Below, piece by piece: positions 25,775 through 34,177 of a stretch of DNA of 64,000 nucleotides. Each line of letters starts with the position of its first letter. The stretch's first letter is position 1. The notes beneath the pieces are model-generated. The model made no database searches. It was not told the origin of the DNA and saw only the letters and a program-made list of their open reading frames with translations. The stretch is from NCBI RefSeq assembly GCF_016894445.1, contig NZ_CP056775.1, positions 5,637,001 to 5,701,000 of the forward strand. Reading direction: 5' to 3'. Position numbers and translations under genes: made by a program. Source of the DNA: Dyadobacter sandarakinus (lineage in GTDB: Bacteria > Bacteroidota > Bacteroidia > Cytophagales > Spirosomataceae).

Positions 25775-26935
25775 ATGGCCGTTTTAACAGGAATACGCTC
25801 CAAACTTCCGGATGTAGGTACCACCATTTTTACAAGCATGTCGAGGCTGGCTGAGGAGCATGGAGCCATTAACCTGGCGCAGGGCTTTCCGGAATTTGAC
25901 TGTACCCCGGAGCTGCAGGGCCTGCTAGAAAAATACATGCGGATGGGCAGAAACCAGTATGCGCCGATGGCGGGCGTGATGGTTTTGCGTGAAGCCATCG
26001 CAGAGAAAAACCTGGCAGCAGGAAACCGCGACTATCATCCCGAAACTGAGATTACCATCACCAGCGGCGCTACGGAGGCGCTTTATGCTGCGGTGAGCAC
26101 GATTGTCCGTCCGGGTGACGAGGTGATCCTGTTTGAGCCGGCATATGACAGCTACGCTCCGGCGATTGTCACCAATGGAGGCGTGCCGGTGTACATTACA
26201 TTACCGCCTCAATACGAGTACGTTGACTGGCAGCAGGTAGAAGCAGCCATCACCAGCCGAACAAAAGCAATTATGATCAATACACCCCATAATCCAACGG
26301 GAAAAGTATGGGATCGCGCCGATCTTGAACAACTTGGTACACTGGCTGAAAAGCATAATCTGCTGGTGATCAGCGACGAGGTGTATGAGCATATCATTTT
26401 TGACGGCCGCAGGCACGTAAGTGCGTCGGCTATCGCCTCCCTGGCGGAGCGAACTTTTGTTTGCGGGTCCTTTGGCAAAACGTTTCATATCACAGGCTGG
26501 AAGCAGGGCTACTGCCTGGCACCTGCGGAGCTTACCGCGGAGTTCAGGAAAATACACCAGTTTATCGTGTTCAGCGTGTTCACGCCGGTGCAGTTTGCAT
26601 TGGCCGAGTACCTGAAAGAACCCGCGCACTACCAGGCACTATCGGCTTTTTACGAGCGTAAGCGGGATCTTTTTTACAATGCGATCGAGCTCATCGGCTT
26701 CGTAATGAAGCCTTCGGAAGGAAGCTTTTTTCAGAATGTATGCTATGAAAACTTGTCGGATGAGGATGATGTAGTACTGGCTCAGCGGCTTACCAGCGAG
26801 TCGGGTGTGGCCTCCATTCCGGTATCAGCCTTTTACAAACAGCCGACTCACTACCGGACATTGCGTTTCTGTTTTGCAAAACACGATGAAACCCTGCTGA
26901 AAGCAGCTGAAAGGCTCGGGAAAGTAAGGTGGTAA
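25775..26935 (+). CDS. PLP-dependent aminotransferase, methionine aminotransferase (YbdL) type
   Basis: A 386-residue fold-type I aminotransferase. The N-terminus SKLPDVGTTIFTSMSRLAEE with INLAQGFPEFDC is typical of the YbdL/kynurenine aminotransferase branch that prefers methionine and aromatic amino acids. The PLP site is visible: TSGATEAL (phosphate), MINTPHNPTG, ISDEVYEHIIFD and the Schiff-base lysine in GSFGKTFHITGWK; the C-terminal arginine lies in HYRTLRFCFAK. Cytosolic; possibly the last transamination of methionine salvage or general amino-acid use. It converges with the permease gene 15 bases away. Confidence 0.88.
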   Translation: MAVLTGIRSKLPDVGTTIFTSMSRLAEEHGAINLAQGFPEFDCTPELQGLLEKYMRMGRNQYAPMAGVMVLREAIAEKNLAAGNRDYHPETEITITSGATEALYAAVSTIVRPGDEVILFEPAYDSYAPAIVTNGGVPVYITLPPQYEYVDWQQVEAAITSRTKAIMINTPHNPTGKVWDRADLEQLGTLAEKHNLLVISDEVYEHIIFDGRRHVSASAIASLAERTFVCGSFGKTFHITGWKQGYCLAPAELTAEFRKIHQFIVFSVFTPVQFALAEYLKEPAHYQALSAFYERKRDLFYNAIELIGFVMKPSEGSFFQNVCYENLSDEDDVVLAQRLTSESGVASIPVSAFYKQPTHYRTLRFCFAKHDETLLKAAERLGKVRW

Positions 26936-26950
26936 AAACGCAGCAACAGA

Positions 26951-28186
26951 TTATTTTTTGAAAAGCAATGCTTTTACCGGTTGTATCCTGGTGATAATGA
27001 AAGTCGGAATCAGCAGGATACAGCCCGAAATGAGGACTGTGATTACATTTACCATGATGAAGATCGGCCAGTCGAACACAATGGGTACCGTGCTCATATA
27101 ATAGTTGACAGGATCGAGCGGTACCAGGCTGAAATGGTATTGCAGCCAGCACAGGGAGAGCCCTGCAAGGTTGCCGATGATCATCCCTTTACGCACCATA
27201 TACAATCCTACCCTTAGAAAAACGAGGCGGATCTGTCCGTTCGGACTGCCCAGTGTTTTGAGAAGACCAATCAGCGGGGTACGTTCCATGATCATCACCA
27301 GCAGGATGGAAATCATGTTGAAGCAGGCAACAAACAGGATCAATGTCAGGAAAATGGCCGTATTGCGGTCAAGCAGCAGCAGCCAGTCGAATATCTGCGG
27401 AAAAAGGCTGGTTACTTTCTGCAGATATGCCCCGGTGGGCAGCGCGCGCCGGAGCCGGGCTGCCACATTGTCAAGCTGGTCAAAATCAGTAAGGTAAATT
27501 TCGTACGTACCGATCGAATCCTTGCCCCATCCATTCAGCCTTTGCACCAGACCGATATCACCAATGATCAGGTGATTGTCGAATTCCTCCATTTGCGAAT
27601 TATAAATACCCGCAATCGTCAGCTTGCGCGGCCTCGGCGGATTTTGCAGGGAGTACATGATCACATCGTCGCCCGTTTTCAGGCGCAGCTGGGCCGCAAT
27701 TTTTTCACTGATGATGATTTCAGACGAATATCCATACCGCAGGAAAGACGAATCCTTCCAGGTCAGCATCTTTCCGTCGACCATGGTTTTGGCAAATGTG
27801 GGCCAGTCGTAATCTTTTCCCACACCTTTCAGTACCACACCTTTGATCTCTTCCGGGGTTTTCAGGATCCCCGATTTATGCGCCACAACCTGCCAGCGGC
27901 GGATGCCGGGAATGCGCGGCAGTGCCTGCACCACCGGGTTGCCGGGCGGCAGGGGACCTTCTTCGTAGGTATTGCCGGTAGCAAATGAGGCTACATTGAT
28001 ATGCGCGCTGAACAGGAAGATCTTTTCGCGGATGGTTTGCTTAAACCCGAGCAGTACGGCAAAGGAGATGATCCCGACCGTAATTCCGATTGCAATGCTG
28101 GCTACGCCTATACCCGACACGGTGGCCGAAAAAGAGCCTGCCTCGTTATTGCGGATGCGTTTGGCGATGAAAGAGGGAAATTGCAA
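26951..28186 (-). CDS. FtsX/LolE-like ABC transporter permease
   Basis: A 411-residue inner-membrane protein of the MacB/LolCE fold. It has a cytoplasmic start (FPSFIAKRIRNNEAGSFSATVS), TM1 (about 24-48), a large periplasmic domain (50-270) and three C-terminal helices (about 272-298, 320-345, 370-398) with the conserved GLLKTLGSPNGQIRLVFLRVG coupling segment. It resembles the lipoprotein-releasing permeases of Bacteroidota; no ATPase gene is adjacent, as is common for these. Probable role: moving lipoproteins from the inner membrane towards the outer membrane. It diverges from nadE. Confidence 0.85.
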   Translation of the reverse strand: MQFPSFIAKRIRNNEAGSFSATVSGIGVASIAIGITVGIISFAVLLGFKQTIREKIFLFSAHINVASFATGNTYEEGPLPPGNPVVQALPRIPGIRRWQVVAHKSGILKTPEEIKGVVLKGVGKDYDWPTFAKTMVDGKMLTWKDSSFLRYGYSSEIIISEKIAAQLRLKTGDDVIMYSLQNPPRPRKLTIAGIYNSQMEEFDNHLIIGDIGLVQRLNGWGKDSIGTYEIYLTDFDQLDNVAARLRRALPTGAYLQKVTSLFPQIFDWLLLLDRNTAIFLTLILFVACFNMISILLVMIMERTPLIGLLKTLGSPNGQIRLVFLRVGLYMVRKGMIIGNLAGLSLCWLQYHFSLVPLDPVNYYMSTVPIVFDWPIFIMVNVITVLISGCILLIPTFIITRIQPVKALLFKK

Positions 28187-28321
28187 GCGAAATCAGTTCA
28201 AAATTTGTTATGTTGGCAAAAATAGGAAAATCTTTCGCCAGCGAGCGGTGCGTTTTTTATAAAGTTGGCACTATATTTTTTGTGCTCACTCACTCTGCAA
28301 TTACCATTTTCCAAACCATTT

Positions 28322-30379
28322 ATGCCGTTAATCAAAGCAGCCTCCGGAGTAGTGAACCAGACACCCATGGCGTGGGAGTCTAATACAAGGAACATCATTC
28401 ATGCCATAGAAGAAGCCCGCCGGCAACAGGTAAGCCTGCTTTGCCTTCCCGAGCTCTGCATTTCGGGTTATGGTTGTGAAGATTATTTTTTTGCTCCCGA
28501 TCTGGCATCGAAAGCACTGGATGCATTGATCACGATCGTGCAGGAAACGGCGGGTATGGTGGTGGCGGTAGGCTTGCCGCTGCGGCATAACAACAGCATT
28601 TATAATGCCGCATGCCTCATCGCGAACAAGCAGATACTCGGTTTTTACTGCAAGCAAAATCTGGCCAACAACGGAATTCACTATGAAGCGCGGTGGTTCA
28701 GGCCGTGGCAGCCCGGAGTCGTGGAAAGTATCGAGGTGAATGAAATGATCTATCCGGTCGGCGACGTGATTTTTGACCTCGTGACCGGACCTATCCTCGG
28801 TGGCTCAAACGGCGTGAAAGTGGCCTTTGAAATCTGTGAGGATGCCTGGGTATCCAACCGGCCGGGCCGCCGGCACTTTGAGCGGGGCGTGGATATAATC
28901 CTGAACCCAAGTGCAAGCCACTTTGCATTCAACAAGTTTATGACGCGGGAAAAGCTGGTAGTGGATGCTTCCCGCACTTTCGCATGCAGCTACATTTACA
29001 CCAACCTGCTGGGCAACGAAGCCGGCCGGGCTATTTACGATGGTGATGCCATGATTGCTTCCAATGGTGACCTACTGGTATCAAGCCCGAGGTTCAGTTA
29101 TGAGGACTTTCTGGTAACCACGGCGGTGATTGATACGGAATATACCCGGCTTTCGCAGGTACAAAGCAAAATTACCATTCCTCCCAAAGAGAAGACCTGG
29201 CGGGTCGCAGGGCGTTTTGATTTTCCTGAGATCGAACCTGTACTGCCGCAGGTACCCGACATTGAGCCATTTGAAAAAGGAGGTGCACTGAAAGAGGAAG
29301 AATTCGCGAGGGCGGTGTGCCTTGCATTATTTGATTACCTGAGAAAAAGCCGCTCCAATGGTTTCACGATTTCACTCTCGGGAGGCGCAGACAGCTGTGC
29401 CTGTACGGCATTGTGCGGACTGATGATCCGCCTGGCCGACGAAAGTATCGGACTCGACAGGGTGAAGGAAAAGCTGGGCTACATTCAGCATATACAGTCC
29501 GTGCAGGACGAGCTGGAACTAGCCAGACATTTGATTCATAACATTTACCAGGGTACCGAAAACAGTTCAACGGATACGCTCGAATCGGCCCAGACGCTGG
29601 CTGAATCGATTGGTTCTACATTTTATAATATCAATATAAATGGTTTGGTAGAGACTTACCGGGGACTGATCGAGGCACAGATTGACCGTAAACTTTCCTG
29701 GGATACGGATGATATTTCGTTGCAGAACATACAGGCGAGGGTGCGTGCGCCGGGGGTGTGGCTGCTGACCAACATTGCCAACCACCTGCTGCTGGCCACA
29801 TCCAACCGCTCCGAAGCGGCAGTAGGGTACGCGACCATGGACGGCGATACGGCTGGAAGCATTAGTCCGCTGGCAGGCATCGACAAGCATTACCTGCGGT
29901 CGTGGCTGCGCTGGCTCGAAACCGTAGGCTGCGAGGTGAAGGGCAAGCATATCCGCATTGAAGGACTTAAAAAGGTAAACAGCCTGCAACCTACCGCCGA
30001 GCTAAGACCGCTTGCTCAGACGCAGACGGACGAGACGGACCTGATGCCTTACGAGTTCCTGAATGATACCGAAAAGCTCGCAATCAGGGATAAAAAATCG
30101 CCGCTTGAGTGCTACCGCAACCTGGTGGTGCGATACAAAGGCATTTACACGCAGGAGCAGATTGTGGGCTGGGTTGAGCGGTTTTTTAAACTATGGAGCC
30201 GCAATCAATGGAAAAGAGAGCGTTATGCACCCTCTTTCCACCTGGACGATCTGAACCTGGATCCGCGTACGTGGTGCCGTTTTCCAATTCTTTCCGGTGG
30301 TTTTGAAAAAGAGCTGCAGGAACTCAGGGCTTATGCCGAAGGCAGTCCGTATCAAACCAGAAAGCGGATCGGATTTTGA
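28322..30379 (+). CDS. nadE: Glutamine-hydrolysing NAD(+) synthase
   Basis: A 685-residue two-domain enzyme that makes NAD from nicotinic acid adenine dinucleotide. The glutaminase (nitrilase) domain spans about 1-290, with Glu in LCLPELCISGYGCED, Lys in YCKQNLANNG and the nucleophile Cys in FEICEDAWV. The synthetase domain has the PP-loop SLSGGADSCACTAL (near residue 352), then LATSNRSEAAVGYATMDGD, and a conserved C-terminus. The frame continues upstream of ATG 28322, but family members start MPLIKAAS-like, so I chose this start. Cytosolic and essential where it is the only NAD synthase. Confidence 0.93.
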   Translation: MPLIKAASGVVNQTPMAWESNTRNIIHAIEEARRQQVSLLCLPELCISGYGCEDYFFAPDLASKALDALITIVQETAGMVVAVGLPLRHNNSIYNAACLIANKQILGFYCKQNLANNGIHYEARWFRPWQPGVVESIEVNEMIYPVGDVIFDLVTGPILGGSNGVKVAFEICEDAWVSNRPGRRHFERGVDIILNPSASHFAFNKFMTREKLVVDASRTFACSYIYTNLLGNEAGRAIYDGDAMIASNGDLLVSSPRFSYEDFLVTTAVIDTEYTRLSQVQSKITIPPKEKTWRVAGRFDFPEIEPVLPQVPDIEPFEKGGALKEEEFARAVCLALFDYLRKSRSNGFTISLSGGADSCACTALCGLMIRLADESIGLDRVKEKLGYIQHIQSVQDELELARHLIHNIYQGTENSSTDTLESAQTLAESIGSTFYNININGLVETYRGLIEAQIDRKLSWDTDDISLQNIQARVRAPGVWLLTNIANHLLLATSNRSEAAVGYATMDGDTAGSISPLAGIDKHYLRSWLRWLETVGCEVKGKHIRIEGLKKVNSLQPTAELRPLAQTQTDETDLMPYEFLNDTEKLAIRDKKSPLECYRNLVVRYKGIYTQEQIVGWVERFFKLWSRNQWKRERYAPSFHLDDLNLDPRTWCRFPILSGGFEKELQELRAYAEGSPYQTRKRIGF

Positions 30380-30384
30380 CTGGC

Positions 30385-30419
30385 ACCTACTGGCATCCGC
30401 TCCCGTCGAGCCAGTAGGT
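30385..30419. other. Stem-loop at the nadE/fecR convergent ends
   Basis: ACCTACTGGC (30385-30394) and GCCAGTAGGT (30410-30419) form a perfect 10-bp stem with a 15-nt loop, between the nadE stop and inside the end of the fecR-like gene. There is no T-run on either side, so it is at best a weak or factor-dependent terminator. Confidence 0.4.
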
Positions 30420-31400
30420 ACTGCCTTCTTTCCTGACTTGCAGGCCAAGCGTTTCTGCAATCACCGACAGGGTTGCATCCAGCGTTTCTTTTTCAAAACG
30501 GATGGTAAGCCTGCATTGGGCGGTTGATGCATTGGCAAGCTGTATGTCGGTATGGTATCCCTCTTTGAGGATGGCAATGGCATCGGCCAGGCTCGTGGAT
30601 TCAAATTCGAATACCTGCGTACGGTAGCCCAGTATATTGGCATCCGCATTGAGGCTCCGGATTGTTCCGGCGGTTACTTCGGCGCCCTGTCCTTTTACCA
30701 GGTCCATCATCCTGTGGTCTTTACTGACCCTTACCTTGCCTGTGCTCACATCCACCCGCACCGGTTTTTCACGGTATGCTTTCACGTTGAATGAAGTACC
30801 CAGCACTTTTACCTCGGTACCGCCCGCACTGATCACAAATGGATGTTCATGGTCGGGTTTTACCTCAAAGAAAGCCTCACCTTCGAGGGATACTGCCCTG
30901 ATATCCCCTTCAAAGTGTTCCGGGTAGGTGATGGAAGAGTTGTAGTTCAGGAACACGCGGGTACCATCGGGTAGTGTCCGCTCCACGGTGTTGCTGGTGG
31001 TAGCAAAGGATAGTTTTTCAGGTTCACCTTTTTGTTCGAATGTAAACCATGCAAAAGCAAGTACTGCCAGGCTGATGACAGCCGCAGCTGCATAGCTGGT
31101 CCACGCGAAAGCGCGTGTTTGTTTGCGGGTATCAGCCTGCGCAGGTTCCATGCGGGTGTCGGATACTGCGCCCATTTTGCCCTTTACCTTTGCCCAGGCA
31201 AGGTCGGTATCAACCCGAAACCGGTTGGTGGCCAGGCTGGCGGTAGTTTCCCAAAGTTGGCGGTAATGATCGAGCTCGCGTGCATTGGCAGGCGAAAGAT
31301 CGCGCCATCTTTCAACGGAGTTAATTTCTTCGCCGGAGGCAGTCTGGGCAAAGTAGCGCGCTAACAGGTCCTCCGAAAGGTGTTCATGAGATGCGTTCAT
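30387..31400 (-). CDS. FecR-family anti-sigma factor
   Basis: A 337-residue inner-membrane regulator. The cytoplasmic N-terminus (about 1-85: EDLLARYFAQTASGEEINSV) should bind the sigma factor. One transmembrane helix (about 100-120, AAAAVISLAVLAFAWFTF) follows. The periplasmic FecR domain shows TLPDGTRVFLNYNSSITYP, GEAFFEVKPDHEHPFVI and VKVLGTSFNVKAY. The end (about 265-335) is a DUF4974 secretin/TonB-short-like domain (LADAIAILKEGYHTDI), which usually touches a TonB-dependent transducer. The start overlaps the sigma gene stop by 4 bases. No SusC/TonB receptor follows; nadE converges instead. Confidence 0.92.
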   Translation of the reverse strand: MNASHEHLSEDLLARYFAQTASGEEINSVERWRDLSPANARELDHYRQLWETTASLATNRFRVDTDLAWAKVKGKMGAVSDTRMEPAQADTRKQTRAFAWTSYAAAAVISLAVLAFAWFTFEQKGEPEKLSFATTSNTVERTLPDGTRVFLNYNSSITYPEHFEGDIRAVSLEGEAFFEVKPDHEHPFVISAGGTEVKVLGTSFNVKAYREKPVRVDVSTGKVRVSKDHRMMDLVKGQGAEVTAGTIRSLNADANILGYRTQVFEFESTSLADAIAILKEGYHTDIQLANASTAQCRLTIRFEKETLDATLSVIAETLGLQVRKEGSTYWLDGSGCQ

Positions 31401-31996
31401 GGCTTCAATCCGGTTAACTGTTCTACTACAAAATACATAAAAACAAGCAGTGAGGGAAGGTAATCGGCCAGCTCGGTACGCAGCAGCTTCAATGCCTTGC
31501 CAATCTGGTTTTCGACCGTTTTAACAGAAATTTCGAGCCTGGCTGCAATTTCCTGGTATTTAAGTTCTTCAAACCGGCTGAGCCGGAATACTTTACGGCA
31601 TTGCTCGGGCAGGTTGCCCACTGCTCTCTCAATGCGTTCTTCGAGCTCACTGGCATGAATTGCTTCTGTAACAGACTCGTAGGATTGCGGGACAAAGTGG
31701 AGTGTATGCTCGCGGTGTGCCTCGCGTACCGCGTGATGTTTGAAGCGGTTGAGGCAATGATTATGAACAGCCCGGTAGAGGTAGGATTTCAGCGAAAGCG
31801 TAATTTCCAGGTCTTCCCGTTTCTCCCAAATGGTCAGAAAAACATGCTGCACTACTTCTTCCGACTCATCTTCATCTTTAAGCAGCGTACAGGCATAGTG
31901 GCAAAGTCTGGGATAGAACTTGCGGAAGGTTTGTTCAAAAGCGGGTTCATCGCCGCGCCTGATGGCACTGACTATATCGGGATCGGAAGTATACAC
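31397..31996 (-). CDS. ECF RNA polymerase sigma factor (Bacteroides expansion type)
   Basis: About 199 residues. Sigma-2 (IVSAIRRGDEPAFEQTFRKF through EEVVQHVFLTIWEKRE) and sigma-4 (LPEQCRKVFRLSRFEELKYQ, EIAARLEISVKTVENQIGKA) are clear, with an extra hydrophobic tail (YLPSLLVFMYFVVEQL) usual in this group. The start is uncertain: the frame is open to a TTG at 32107, but the family normally begins a few residues before DPDIVSAIRRGDE. That favours the GTG at 31996; a TTG at 32023 is another option. The stop overlaps the FecR gene start (ATGA), so the two are translationally coupled. Confidence 0.88.
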   Translation of the reverse strand: MYTSDPDIVSAIRRGDEPAFEQTFRKFYPRLCHYACTLLKDEDESEEVVQHVFLTIWEKREDLEITLSLKSYLYRAVHNHCLNRFKHHAVREAHREHTLHFVPQSYESVTEAIHASELEERIERAVGNLPEQCRKVFRLSRFEELKYQEIAARLEISVKTVENQIGKALKLLRTELADYLPSLLVFMYFVVEQLTGLKP

Positions 31997-32020
31997 CGGT
32001 CTGGCTTTTTGATTTTTGGT

Positions 32021-32028
32021 CAAAAATA
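32021..32028 (-). promoter_or_regulatory. Candidate -7 box of the sigma/fecR pair
   Basis: Read on the minus strand this is TATTTTTG, an exact TAnnTTTG. Transcription would begin near 32015, about 19 bases before the GTG at 31996. No good -33 TTTG is visible, as may be expected if an alternative sigma is used. Confidence 0.35.
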
Positions 32029-32152
32029 TACAATCTGAATCGATTGTGACTTCCGGATATGCGTATGCGGTTGCTGCCACGGAGCTAACTGTTTTCTCCT
32101 GTGACAATTCACCTGCCTTATACCCCTATGCCCGGAAAGAAATTTATCGGGC

Positions 32153-32848
32153 TCACGGGATCATGCCGTACCTGGCTTTCGCCTGGCTCTTGGACATCCC
32201 GTCAAAGTGCCACCATTCCGTAGTATTAGCACGAAATCCGGCCTCCACCATCACTTTACGAAGGAGCTCCCTGCTCGCAACCTGCTGGCGGGACAGCTTT
32301 CCGGTGCGCAGCATTTCCTGCTCTTTGCGGGGATATGCGAGCGGACCAAAAAAGTCGAACCTGGTTCCCATGTCCAGCGGCCTGCCTTTTTCGTCTGTAA
32401 TGGTAAGGTCAATGGCACAGCCGAAGTTGTGGTTGGAGCCGATTTTGGGATCGGCCACGTACATGGTTTTGCTACCCGCCGGTATTTTGAGTGCGTCCAG
32501 CGCATTCCAGAGGTCATACTGCGCAGCATTGGGCCGGGCTGCATCGTACACCAGCAGTTTGTATCCGGGGTGCAGCCGGCGTAGCTGAGCACTGGCCCTG
32601 GCCAGCCTTTTAGCCATTTCCGGTTGCAGATAAGCCCTTTTCAGTTCACCGTATACATTTCTTCCCATGAAGTTATCACTGGTTGCATATTTAAGCTCGA
32701 CTGAAATGTCCGGATCAATGCTTTGGATATTCACCAGGCCACGGTCCAGCATGCGCTGCTCGACAGCCGGGACAGCATTTTGTTTTTTTTGACCGAAACA
32801 AAAAAGAACTGTAAAGGAGAAAAGAAGCGTAAGGCTGTGGGTAGACAT
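32153..32848 (-). CDS. M15D D-alanyl-D-alanine dipeptidase (VanX/DdpX-like), exported
   Basis: A 231-residue exported zinc peptidase. The ATG at 32848 gives a Sec signal (SLTLLFSFTVLFCFG); the longer frame upstream has no signal and is unlikely. Active-site motifs of the VanX group are present: VYDAARPNAAQYDLW, the zinc ligands in GSNHNFGCAIDLTI (His and Asp), and EWWHF with catalytic Glu and zinc His. Vancomycin-resistance VanX is cytosolic, whereas this protein is exported, so cell-wall peptide recycling or predation on other bacteria is more likely than resistance. No van regulators or ligases are near. Confidence 0.88.
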   Translation of the reverse strand: MSTHSLTLLFSFTVLFCFGQKKQNAVPAVEQRMLDRGLVNIQSIDPDISVELKYATSDNFMGRNVYGELKRAYLQPEMAKRLARASAQLRRLHPGYKLLVYDAARPNAAQYDLWNALDALKIPAGSKTMYVADPKIGSNHNFGCAIDLTITDEKGRPLDMGTRFDFFGPLAYPRKEQEMLRTGKLSRQQVASRELLRKVMVEAGFRANTTEWWHFDGMSKSQAKARYGMIP

Positions 32849-32918
32849 AAAAAAATGGATAACGTTGCGCAGCGGCAAAGATATCCATTTGAAGAAATTC
32901 TGTTCTAAAAGTCGGGTA

Positions 32919-33962
32919 CTAGTACCTTTTGATGTGAATGCTGGTGAGTCCGCCTTCAAAGTGGATGACAACTTTTTTGGCAGCGGATGCGAAGTTGGAT
33001 GAGCGGTACAGTCCTGAATTGATGCGGTCGAGATCGTCCATTTGTTTGGCATTCAGCGCACCGTCGAGATGCAGCTCACAGCCTACTGACTGCGGCACCT
33101 CCAATGTAATGGAAGCTACACCCGCTTCAATCTCTACATCAGCATTGTCAATTCTGTCGCCCAGCCGGATGTCCATATCGGCTACGCCCGTGCTCACTTT
33201 CAGTTTCTCAACTTTGTATTTGCTGAAATCAAAATCACCTTTTCCGGCTCCGATGCCCAGATCGATATTCCATACCGGACGCTCGTTGAGCTGTATCTTC
33301 GCCTGATTTGAAATCTCACCTTTCTTGATCTTCACATTGCCTTCCTCCATTTTAAGGTTGACGATGGCAGAATTATCGAGCTTGTTGATGGAAGTATTGG
33401 ACAAAAATCCTACGAAGCTGCTTTTGGTATTGGCTTCGAAGAGCTTGGATGTATTTCCCGCAAGCGTAAATGATCCTGCGCCTCCTTCGAGGTGAAAGCT
33501 GGCCTTCCGGATAAAATCCTCCATTTCATACTTGTAGGATCCATTGATAGGCTTGTTGCCATCGCGCCGCTCCTGCTGGTAGCCCTCGTCTTTGTTTTCA
33601 TCCCCACTATCCTCATCGTCATCATCGTTATGTCCGTCATTCCAGGCGTGATTTTCATTGTCATCGTCGTCATCATCCCAGTTGAAGCTCCATTTGTCGT
33701 GATCGTTGTTGAATGCACGCTGGGTACGGTTTACGATCCCGCCGAATACCGCAAGGATAATCAGCAGTCCCGCAACACCCCCGGTAGCACCGCGCTCACG
33801 GCCGCCAGCCAGCAGCAGCACGCCCGCGCCGATCAGCAGGACAGGCCAGTAAGGGAGTACTTCGTCCCATTGTATATGCAAAAGATCCAGATTCCGGAGC
33901 AGCCACAGCATACCCAGTATAACCAGCACACCTCCCCAGACAATTCCGCGTGAGTTTTTCAT
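32919..33962 (-). CDS. LiaF/DUF5668-type envelope-stress membrane protein with acidic linker
   Basis: A 347-residue protein. The first 80 residues hold three or four hydrophobic segments of the LiaF/DUF5668 type (IVWGGVLVILGMLWLLRNL, VLPYWPVLLIGAGVLLLAGG). Residues about 93-135 are an extremely Asp/Glu/Asn-rich linker, possibly calcium- or cation-sensing. The C-terminal half is a beta-helix-like domain (GAGSFTLAG, GIGAGKGDFDFSKY, VSTGVADMDIRLGD, EIEAGVASITLEVP) matching the LiaF C-terminal domain. LiaF in Firmicutes restrains the LiaRS cell-envelope system; no two-component genes are here. It starts 3 bases after the preceding small gene and is last of a three-gene unit. Confidence 0.8.
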   Translation of the reverse strand: MKNSRGIVWGGVLVILGMLWLLRNLDLLHIQWDEVLPYWPVLLIGAGVLLLAGGRERGATGGVAGLLIILAVFGGIVNRTQRAFNNDHDKWSFNWDDDDDDNENHAWNDGHNDDDDEDSGDENKDEGYQQERRDGNKPINGSYKYEMEDFIRKASFHLEGGAGSFTLAGNTSKLFEANTKSSFVGFLSNTSINKLDNSAIVNLKMEEGNVKIKKGEISNQAKIQLNERPVWNIDLGIGAGKGDFDFSKYKVEKLKVSTGVADMDIRLGDRIDNADVEIEAGVASITLEVPQSVGCELHLDGALNAKQMDDLDRINSGLYRSSNFASAAKKVVIHFEGGLTSIHIKRY

Positions 33963-33965
33963 GGC

Positions 33966-34160
33966 TTAAATGTTTGTTCTGTTGGGAGAATCAGTCAGAA
34001 AGTTGCGCAGCAGCAGCAGTCCGCCTGTGGTAATCAGGATTACCGGCCAGAAAAAGCGGCCGAAATCAATGCTGGTAAGTTCTTCTACCAGAAAGAGGGA
34101 GCCTGTGATAATCAGGATAACACCCCAGAAAATATGACGAAAGTTCATGGCTATATTCAT
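33966..34160 (-). CDS. Small DUF5668-like membrane protein
   Basis: About 64 residues with two transmembrane helices (HIFWGVILIITGSLFLVEEL and FFWPVILITTGGLLLLRNFL) separated by a short DFGR turn. This is the repeating unit also found in the LiaF-like and PspC proteins on either side. The start could be ATG 34160, ATG 34148 or TTG 34175; I kept the first ATG. It is surely co-transcribed with its neighbours (17-base and 3-base gaps). Function unknown; perhaps a partner of the LiaF-like protein. Confidence 0.75.
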   Translation of the reverse strand: MNIAMNFRHIFWGVILIITGSLFLVEELTSIDFGRFFWPVILITTGGLLLLRNFLTDSPNRTNI

Positions 34161-34177
34161 TTTAAGGTTAAACAAAA

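Noticed and set aside
32153-32848. Vancomycin resistance locus
   Set aside because: Only the VanX-like peptidase is present; there is no VanA/VanH-type ligase/dehydrogenase pair or two-component genes adjacent, and the protein is exported.
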